Shown: one piece after another, positions 55,833 to 64,000 of the stretch
Numbering within the stretch: the first letter of the stretch is position 1
How the letters are laid out: each line of letters starts with the position of its first letter
NCBI RefSeq assembly: GCF_010093815.1
Contig: NW_022985553.1
Span: 1,460,133-1,524,132 of the forward strand
Source: Pseudovirgaria hyperparasitica
Lineage: Eukaryota; Ascomycota; Dothideomycetes; Acrospermales; Acrospermaceae
Direction of reading: 5' to 3'
Length of the DNA: 64,000 bases
Notes under the pieces: generated by a model
What the model was told of the DNA's origin: nothing
The model's database searches: none
What the model saw: the letters and a program-made list of their open reading frames with translations, nothing else
Program-made: the position numbers and the translations under genes

Positions 55833-58085
55833 ATGGCGACCGTCCTCCCTTTGAGGCTCCTCAGTCTGGCCAATGGAGAGTTCTCCGTCATCGATCCGCG
55901 AGCGAGTATGATTTCCGAATTCGATATTGTTTCTTACACCTGGGGAGATCTGGTTGAGCCGTACATGTGCGGTATCCCCGGCGTGACCTGGAAGATACCT
56001 CTCAGGCCGGAGAAACTGGCTGCTATCATGAGACTACTGGGCAGCATAAGCTCTGAAACGAGGTACTTGTGGTGCGATTGCGTCTGCCTGAACCAAGACG
56101 ACATGGACGAAAAGGCCGTTGAGATCCCTCGGATGTTCGACTATTACAAAAGCGCTCGCAAATGCCACATCTTGCTCGACATACCCTTGGTCTGGAACCC
56201 GCAGGAGATTGTCGACAATCTGAAATTTCTAGACCACGTACTTGCTCATATGGGCGGTGCCGCGCTCGCTTCGGAGGCGAGGCTGACCCCCAATGTGATC
56301 AATCGTCTGGCTCAATGGGCAGGAAGGACAGATTTTCCGCTTGAAAAATCCATCATGCGATCGGCTGCTGTAGACATGGGTGTGCTTAATTGTTATGCCG
56401 CTTGCATTCATCATGTCAAGTCACTTTTTGACAATGACTACTTCAGCAGAGTGTGGACGTTTCAGGAGATGATTCTCGGCAAGAACATCATATTGTGGGC
56501 AAACAACTCCGAACGCATGGATTACATCGGTCAGCTCGAGACGTGGATGGATTTGGCGACAGATTCCCGAGATAAAGCGCACAAGCTATTTCGTTGGATC
56601 GACGAGTGTCGAGTGGTGAATACGGGTTCAGTCAATGCCATCTTGAGGATCATAGCAGAAGATGAGCTTGATCTTGAGAGCTTGAAGACTCAAGTGAGAG
56701 GCATCGGGGGAGCAAGGGCAGACATCATTACTGGCGGAGCTATCTGGTGGCAAGACAATTTCAAAGGCATAATGAACATCTTCTCCGCAATATCACTATC
56801 GCCTCGAAAGTGTCGGGAGAAGGCGGACATCTTTCGAGGCCTTTTGGGAATATTTTGCGGTTTATTCTCAGCCGACGAGGTGAAGAGAGATCTGTCCGGA
56901 GAGGATCTGGATATGATATCGTTCAATTTCTTCAAGCAGTTATCTCACAAGACTGGTGTCGCATGGACCAAGCTTGCTGTCAGCAGTCGAGAGAGGGGCG
57001 AGTGGGATTGGATACCCGTAGTGGAAAATCACAACGATGTGATGACCACAGACTGCTTCGCCGGAGTCATCGAACTTGGGAGGCTGAAGCCCAAAGGTTT
57101 AGCCAAAGCTATTGCCGACACTGGTATCAAGGGCTCTCCGCGCACATACATGAAATTGCGGCTCGAAAAGCAAGAAGGACCATTCCAGTTCTACTTCAAA
57201 GGCTGTAACTGCGGAAAGTCAGTCAAAAAATCCTTCTTTAAGTCTGAGCCGATACCGACCAATGATCAGCCGAGAGATGTGGTGAAAGACGAGACTGGTA
57301 GGGTGCTGGTGCAAAGCGCGACTATTTTAGCGACCCTTATGAGTCCTGGTTACGATGTTGTCGAGTATAGACGGAAGCTCCTGAAAACGTTTCAGCCTCA
57401 CTGGAATGTCAGCGATCCCAGTGCTAAACCACCGAATTGGATCGATCGGTGCGTATCTGGTACGCCATGGGAGAACCCGGATTTGCGATTTTTACGGACA
57501 CATAATATGTCAATGAACTATCGTATGCTTGACATAGATACTGCCAGTTGCGGCTCCCGTCTTGCAAACGAAAGCACAGCAAAAATATCCTGTGAGGTGC
57601 ACATCAACTGCGGATGCATCATTATTGCGCCATTCCCGTATATCTTCCAAGCTATTTCCGCTGTTCAAGGAAGCTTCTTAGGACAGCTGAACGCAAGCAT
57701 TGATAACGATGACCGCATCATTCTGAAAGACGGAGTGGGTCTAATACAAGTCGGAGATGTGGGCAAGACATTCCATCTCGTAGCGTTCTCAGGCGACAAC
57801 GACGCGCACAGATCCTATGCGTCCAGTTGTAGGAGCACGAAAGCCGACAAAGCGGTGGTTCCCAACCAAATGCCCATGTGGCCGACCGGGCGTGCTTTCG
57901 TGCGCGAAGACTTCTCACATGGCCTCACTGATGGCCTGAGGGACTACGGCTATGTCCCTACAGGCGGGTCTGGAAATCTGCTCATATGTAGGAATACGCC
58001 TATAGATCAATACAGGGTTATAGGGGTATGCATCGATGAGTACATACACCACGAGAAGCAAAGGCGTGAAGTACGTATCCGATGA
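55833..58085 (+). CDS. HET-domain (heterokaryon incompatibility) protein
   Basis: 750 residues, single exon. The N-terminal HET domain (about 30-220) shows the three usual blocks: SYTWGD (34-39), RYLWCDCVCLNQDDMDEKAVEIPRM starting at residue 77, and SRVWTFQEMILGKNI. HET proteins act in non-self recognition after hyphal fusion and can trigger cell death; fungal genomes carry many, most of unknown specificity. The C-terminal 500 residues have no recognised partner domain (no NACHT, WD40 or ankyrin), but a cysteine-containing segment (KGCNCGKS) and VHINCGCIIIAPF stand out. The gene lies alone in a gene-poor stretch. The ATG at 55833 is followed by MATVLPLRLL, a common HET-type beginning. Confidence 0.9.
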   Translation: MATVLPLRLLSLANGEFSVIDPRASMISEFDIVSYTWGDLVEPYMCGIPGVTWKIPLRPEKLAAIMRLLGSISSETRYLWCDCVCLNQDDMDEKAVEIPRMFDYYKSARKCHILLDIPLVWNPQEIVDNLKFLDHVLAHMGGAALASEARLTPNVINRLAQWAGRTDFPLEKSIMRSAAVDMGVLNCYAACIHHVKSLFDNDYFSRVWTFQEMILGKNIILWANNSERMDYIGQLETWMDLATDSRDKAHKLFRWIDECRVVNTGSVNAILRIIAEDELDLESLKTQVRGIGGARADIITGGAIWWQDNFKGIMNIFSAISLSPRKCREKADIFRGLLGIFCGLFSADEVKRDLSGEDLDMISFNFFKQLSHKTGVAWTKLAVSSRERGEWDWIPVVENHNDVMTTDCFAGVIELGRLKPKGLAKAIADTGIKGSPRTYMKLRLEKQEGPFQFYFKGCNCGKSVKKSFFKSEPIPTNDQPRDVVKDETGRVLVQSATILATLMSPGYDVVEYRRKLLKTFQPHWNVSDPSAKPPNWIDRCVSGTPWENPDLRFLRTHNMSMNYRMLDIDTASCGSRLANESTAKISCEVHINCGCIIIAPFPYIFQAISAVQGSFLGQLNASIDNDDRIILKDGVGLIQVGDVGKTFHLVAFSGDNDAHRSYASSCRSTKADKAVVPNQMPMWPTGRAFVREDFSHGLTDGLRDYGYVPTGGSGNLLICRNTPIDQYRVIGVCIDEYIHHEKQRREVRIR

Positions 58086-61000
58086 ACAGTATAGAAGGGC
58101 ATTGTTGGTATCAACGACAGGCGCACTTGGTAGTGGTTAAATGTTTAATTATTGCTTTTGTCTCACATAATCACGTGCTCGAAGTATTCACTCGGAATTG
58201 CTGTGTATCCGTATTTGAATCCTAATATTGATGAGACAATGACGGGAATGCTCCAGTGCACTCATGTCTATGACAATCGGCTAAACCAAAACTATCTTGT
58301 AAAAGCCAACAGACCTGAAAACCTAGTCATCGAACTGCGACCGTTACGAACTTTCTGGGTGAGGTCTGAACTTGCCACAGGCTTCGGATATATCAGCTAT
58401 TGCTACTCGGCCAAGCAGATCTTTTTCGAGGGCAAGGCATCCTTGGTAGAATCAAGAAAGGACAGTATCCTAGTACCAAGCTCATGGAATGTCCAACTGA
58501 TCGATCCCAGTTCGTCCGTCAGTCATCTTCACATTGATGCAAGGTAGCATTCTGTGTACGCATAGACGAGCTCAGGGTCAATTTCTTCGTGGCTCAACTG
58601 AGAAGGGATATGCGTCTTGTTGTCGGTCAATTGCATGTGAATACTCGCGAAGACTTACATGGTCCTAGTACCTCTGAGCTTCGTACTACAAAGTATTATC
58701 GTATCAGGACTTTGCTAAAGTTGACGCTTATATTGGCTAGAAGTGATGGAATGCATATCACAGGACAACGTGTAGTACTAGGACTCCGATAGTGATCGTC
58801 TGTGATTCGTGTGTAGGTAGATAGATACTCACCCCTTTAATTCACGACAGTGTGGCGACCCAATCTAAAAATGAGTATTGCAGACGTCAAATGAATATTC
58901 ATCCGATGTCCGACATCTAGTATTTACCGCAGTCACTCACGGATCGTCCACAGACAAATGCTGTGTCGTATTATCGCATTCGTGTCTTTTTCGTAACCAC
59001 CGAGATGGGCCAGCTTGATCTTCCCCGCAGCGTCACATCCGTTCAGGCTCCAGCCAAGTCCAGATCGTCATATCCCCACAACCAATCCACGAACCGCCCG
59101 GAGTTCCGCCCCGAGCACGCTTTGTATACTTCGGAACTCCTCTCATACCGACCTAGTGGTTCCCGTCTTCTCCCCGTGCCGCAATCAACCGCGCCAGCCC
59201 TATGCTGAGACCTCAGATCATCGTCTGTCTACCAATCAACAGGTGTGATTGCGGCTATTTCCGCCGAATAGAGCTGGCACGAGGAGCAGGGGCACAAGAT
59301 TTGGAAGGTGAAGGCGCTGCAAATGACCTATTTTGGTGTTTGCTTCGCTATTGTGTCGCTTGTGGCGTGAGATATCTCTCGGCCATTCCAAACAATCACA
59401 TACAGCTAATTATGAAACTTTTCATTTTTTTTTTTCGCTTTTGCGTATCCTGAGATAACACTATAGCAACGTTATGATCGACATCATCCTGCCAGGCAGG
59501 TCTTGTGATCAGTTTGCCAGTGCTTGAAGGTGTCCACACACTAAGATCTTTTACCCAACATAGATAAGTGGTCGCTCATGGAGAGATTCCAAGGAGTGAC
59601 CCTTCTGGTAATAAGCCGTGCCATGAAAAGCTTCTTTGATTGTATGCTCGTATGACAGAAGACGACTCCACTATAGCTAGTCATAACCGTCAAGTGCACC
59701 CATCTGTGAGGCGTAAACCATTGTCAACGCAGACTGTGCCGCATGAGCCTCGACCACCAACCGTACCGCCGATACACCGACTTTCACAAGAGGGCTGTGG
59801 ATACTATTCGTGGTGTTGCGTAGAACAAGCTTTGTCTTTCAATTATTCGAGATGAGCGGTTTCACTGATACGAAATGTAGAGCATTAAGATTCATAGAAG
59901 GCGGCACAGGAGTGTGTGTGTGAGGATGATGTATCGTTCCGCTTTATGTATCATTAGGATCTTGTTTGAGCCATGAATGTACTTGATTGGGTTTGGAAAC
60001 CTCAAAGCTAATGGTATGTTGATTGTCACTATAGATAAATTCCGTATGGACACATTCGCCGAATTAGCGAGAAACATTGCCGACACGGCATGTCGATCTG
60101 TGGATCCTTAAGAGACCAACGAATCAATGCTTTCGAACACTTTGCGGTTCAATCAGGGATGGCTGGGCTCGCAAAAAGACCGACGTCAAATGATGCTAGG
60201 TTCCTAGGAGTGCTAGTATCCCCCTTCGGTCGCATGATGTCGATACAATCCATGCTGTGAATCTAGAATGCTACATATCAAATGTAGAGTTGTATTGCCC
60301 CTCAGGACGTGTCTCCGTTGACCCCTAGGCCATGAATATTGTGACATGGCACAGTTCAAGTCTGGTTGGACGGTTGAGCACTTGAAGCTCATTTCAGTTC
60401 GTGTGCAGCTGATGGGGGGTCGGTGGCTGGTAATATAGGAAAATTTCACATATCTGTGTTGGATTATTCAGGTGTTGGTCTGGTTGCAATAATCCGAGAC
60501 GAGTTCCAAGGATGAACGATCTCGATACACGGCCCTGAGCCACAGTATGACAAGAGTCGGTACTAGGAATGATGACATTTCTTCTTGATGCGACACGGGC
60601 CGCTGCCTTGGCTTATGTTGTTTGTGTTCAATGCCCGATCGAACTTCGGTAAGACAGGGCCTCCAAGGCGACGAACGGGTGTTTAATATCCGCTGTATTT
60701 TACGCTGCGTTCGGCTGGTCAGCAACCGTGTGGCTAGGTGATGACGAACACACCAGGCTACAAGGCAATAGGTTTCCAATTGTTCGAAGAAGTACCAGGT
60801 CCCAGGATGATAGCCTGTGGGTGAGGTGGGAGACGCGACAAAAATGAGAGAGAAGTCGTTTAGGACTAGGAGAGTCAGGGCAAGCGAGGGATGAATTGCA
60901 GGCTGCACCGCCATGCGAAGCATCTTGGCGGACCCATCGAGCAGGAGCCTGCGTTACTCAAGCTTTTAGACCTGAGCGGTCAGATTGTTCGGTACCACAG

Positions 61001-62944
61001 CTGGATTCCTTTGCTTGATGCTTGTTACCATGTTGACTACAACACGAGGTTCAATCCTGGCAGCATCCTTGTCTTGGGCATAAGATAGGCGCTTAAACAC
61101 ACATACGACGATGAAAGCTTCTAATGAGCAGGACGGACGGAGACTACAACAAAGAATGGACCTCGAGCCGCCTATGGTGGCCTTTCAAGTCGAGCTTCAC
61201 TGTCTGGTGCATTGTACTTTGCGCAGCAATGCCGCATGGTGTGATGATCAATGATCCAGAACAGAAAGATGTTACTATTAGGAGGTATAGCATGGCATGA
61301 ACCGTTAATTTGCAAGCTTGACGACCCAAATTGACACTTGATCGGTAAACGGAGTCTACATGTCCTACGCCGCATGCACTTGAAACTCAGTGGCTTTTAG
61401 GTCAGTGTCGTAAATTGAGCTATTTCCGGCGATACACACCTGTCAATGAGTTTCATGGACGATGAGAAAACAGACACCAAGAAGCCCTGATACTCAGATT
61501 CTAGTTACTTACGGCAATCTGTGATATCATATCTTTAGTGTCGAGAAGAGAAGATTGCGGTGCTGCATTCATCCTCGACAAACATGACGAATATAGTAGC
61601 ACCCAATCAAACTGGCATGCTGATTCGACGCAGAGAAGCTCGAGGAAGCAAAGCCCAAAGAGCGGTCATGTTATGGTAGAGTTCGTGGTGAACCGGCGTT
61701 AATAGTGTGCAGGGGAAACGAAAGAAGGGTAAAGCGACAAGAGAAAACGGAAACAGGAATAGGATCCACTGGTACCAAAGTAGACTTCGACGATCTATTT
61801 TTGTACATGGCGTTGTCAGCATACCGCGCTAACCTCTTTTGGCTCCAAGCAACCATTACCAGGTCACCGGGAATTGGAGGGGATGGGAGAGGATTGGGGA
61901 GAGGGAGAGAGAGCAAAGCACCACGAAGTATTCACCAGCTTTACAGCCTCAATGTCTGTTTCACTTCAATGAATTCGCTGGCATTTCAAAGCATCTACGA
62001 ATCTAGACGCCGCATCATTCTTGTTCTCATCAAATACTACCCTGAGCCTTGCGTGCGGTTTAGTCGCCATAAATTTAGCAAAGGAACGGGCAGTACACTG
62101 AGAATATTGGCCTGGGCATGTAACTACACAGCTCATGCCCAGCCAGAGGGTTGCATAGCTCGAGCCTGGCAGACACGGCCACTGTGACGACAACAATGCA
62201 CTACCTTCATCCTCATGGTTGGTTATATGTAGATACATACCAGCTGTGGATAGGATTAGGGATTGTGTCTAAGGGGTTATCGCAACGTGTGCGGGACCAG
62301 TGTAGTTATAGCGTATACATTCTTCTTGCCAATGTGCTCGGCTATATGAATCAAAGAGAGATACGATTCTTCGTTAACTCAAGTCGTCAATGCACAGCAG
62401 ACTCATATATTCGAAGGCAGGGATCCAAGTCCACATGCGGGTAGAGATCGGTCCAATGTGCCTGTATACATCCTCGTGCAGATGGAGTGAAAGGCCAAAC
62501 ATCTATGCCAAGCACAGATCGCCCAGTCTGAGCTGGGGGCAGACAAGTGAGTGGGTACCAACATGGACCCCCCCTCAATCCATATCGCACTCCCAAGATC
62601 ATCTCACCGACATGTTCTCCCTACTCTGGTCGCTTCTGTAGCCCATGCCCCCCCATGCTACCAATGTTGAAGACGCCGTTGCGTTCCCGCGAGCTGGTCG
62701 GGACTACGCCAATCCGGAACCGCCTCATAGGCGGCTGAGTCTGTCCCTGTCTCCGCCCAGATTTAGACCTTGTGCCACAGGGCCCATGCTTGCTCCTTGG
62801 CAAACACAATGATCTCGACGTTCATTTGTATGTAAGCGCTCATTGCTACATTCTTTATATTCAAATGTCTGGTCACGCCTTGTTCTCAAGTATACTACAT
62901 GACTTTCATTGGGCGTCACTTTTATCATCGCCTCTCTGCTCCAC
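58086..62944. other. 4.9-kb region without recognisable genes
   Basis: The largest empty interval. Several open frames of 60-160 codons exist on both strands, but none has a family motif; many start only at non-ATG codons. The 58152-58547 frame is open for 131 codons but lacks an early ATG. No transposase or reverse-transcriptase fragment was recognised, and the composition is not as AT-rich as heavily RIP-mutated fungal repeats. A T-run (about 59426-59436) is the only simple repeat. Confidence 0.6.
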
Positions 62945-64000
62945 ATGTCTCTCGTTATGGATCATCACTACTTCGCTACCACCAGCGATCTTAATGATGT
63001 GACTGCTGCATTCGACTTTTCTAATTTCCCACCAGAATACCCCTGGGGCACAGCAACTGACACGAACTCTTGTGAACAACAAAGGCCAGTCCCTGCATCA
63101 GAGTCAAACGAGCAATGGTACACAGTCTCAACGTCGTCTCATTTTCAAGAATAACACCTTGCATAGGCCTACATCTTCCAGTGGTCCATATCAAATAGCG
63201 CAATTCTCCCCAAACTATCAGGCATACCAGTATCAAGCTCTGCCTTTCACCAGCCCTCTGCCAACGACCTGGAACTCGTCTCCTGCGCCGCTACCATATG
63301 AAAATATTGCAGCTGATATCCCGAGGACTCTCGAATACGATGCACAGTGTGGCCTAACACCGACACTCCTGGGTGCCCATGATCTTTCGGTCTCGCCAAA
63401 GACCATGCCGTTATCTTTTGCACCAGACGTGCAATCGCAGTGCGAGTCAAGAAAAGCGTCTACGAATCGCAGTCGACTTTCCTATGAGGCTCGAGCAATT
63501 CTAGACCGGTGGTTTGAGCAGAACAGATCAGACCCGTATCTTGAGAAACCAGAGGCCGAGGATCTGGCCACCGAGACAGGACTGACTGTCCGGCAGGTGC
63601 GAACATATTTTGCAAACGCTCGTGCTCGCAAGCTGCCTCCCGCATCGGCCACAGAGTCGAGTGGCGATACGTCCAGCCGAGCCCAGACAGAAACTCCAAG
63701 AGGCTCTATGGATCAGGAGGATCAGACCCAGGCTCCTCCACGACGGCGGCGCTGGGCATCACATGAACGAGTGTCGATCAGTCAGCAGCCAAGCCCTATG
63801 GAGCGATTCCTTCACAGTTCGCCTGAAGAGGAAGGGATTCCTGAAGGGATCGTGGAATGCGCGGCGAAGAATCTGGAAGAGCGGAGAGGCAGCGAAGCAG
63901 GATCTTCGAGATCATTGCAAAAGAGAAAGCGAAACAGTTGCAAGATCGAAGTACAATCGGATATTGGGCGTAGCAGCAATCGTGGCTCCGAATGTTCGCA
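62945..64000 (+). CDS. Homeodomain transcription factor, TALE/KN-like (3'-partial)
   Basis: Runs off the right edge. Exon 1 is 62945-63117 (MSLVMDHHYF; an alternative ATG is at 62957), then a 49-nt intron (donor GTACAC, acceptor CATAG) and exon 2 from 63167 to the window end. The joined frame is continuous, about 335 residues visible. The homeodomain lies at about 63469-63642: RLSYEARAILDRWFEQN, PYLEKPEAEDLA and helix 3 QVRTYFANARARK. An N-A-R-A-R-K helix 3 with Y before F, and a PYLEK turn, resemble fungal KN/TALE-type homeodomains. N-terminal Tyr/Gln/Pro-rich and C-terminal acidic/basic segments look disordered. Fungal relatives often carry C2H2 fingers further on, beyond this window. Confidence 0.82.

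Noticed and set aside
58152-58547. 131-codon plus-strand frame after the HET gene
   Set aside because: It begins at a TTG, has no early ATG and no family resemblance; I could not find flanking exons.
60468-60923. 151-codon minus-strand frame
   Set aside because: Hydrophobic start but no membrane-protein pattern further on, no homologue recognised, and no promoter or splice context.
61020-61090. ggttcaatcctgg resembling a tRNA B-box
   Set aside because: No acceptor stem, anticodon arm or A-box can be drawn around it.

Overview
The window looks like nuclear DNA from a filamentous ascomycete fungus (Pezizomycotina). The evidence is many short introns (44-90 nt, GTAAGT/GTATGT-type donors, CTAAC-like branch sites), a Zn2Cys6 transcription factor, a HET-domain protein, a GH54/CBM42 arabinofuranosidase, a GH76 cell-wall mannosidase and a bifunctional HIS7. 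A dothideomycete is plausible, but the sequence alone does not prove it. It is a draft assembly with a 10-N gap at 25258-25267. I found no tRNA, rRNA, CRISPR array, insertion sequence or viral gene. Exon limits were read by hand from splice signals and checked by frame continuity.

Region 1 (1-18.5 kb) is dense and housekeeping. It holds gcn1 (partial, minus) facing a DHX29/DHX57-type DExH helicase (plus) across 250 bp, HIS7 (minus), IMP3 (plus), UTP18 (plus) and an inositol-monophosphatase-family enzyme (minus). Translation control (gcn1, helicase), histidine synthesis with a Gcn4/CpcA-type TGAGTCA box, and two SSU-processome genes side by side make this a growth- and translation-linked block. 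A 183-bp tandem duplication copies the 3' end of IMP3.

Region 2 (18.5-35 kb) is sparse and rich in simple repeats. It holds an AT-hook-like protein preceded by an array of hairpin-like repeats, a secreted arabinofuranosidase (abfB), a triose-phosphate-translocator-family transporter, an SS18/SSXT-like glutamine-rich protein (chromatin remodelling) and a GPI-type GH76 mannosidase (DCW1/DFG5 family). Between them lie CT, TA, GAAGG, GACT, GT and CACG arrays.

Region 3 (36-49 kb) is again gene dense. A HotDog thioesterase (plus) is followed by six consecutive minus-strand genes: RING/ankyrin-like protein, Pmp3-like membrane protein, mitochondrial acylcarnitine carrier, mitochondrial-type SDR, TFIIIC 90-kDa-like subunit and RED/IK splicing factor. 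A seven-TM protein (plus) closes the block. The thioesterase and carrier, and possibly the SDR, would fit fatty-acyl metabolism.

Region 4 (49-64 kb) is gene poor. It holds a Zn2Cys6 regulator (minus, 5 exons), an unannotated-looking 127-residue three-exon gene, a single-exon 750-residue HET-domain protein, about 4.9 kb without recognisable genes, and the 5' part of a TALE-type homeodomain regulator that runs off the right edge.
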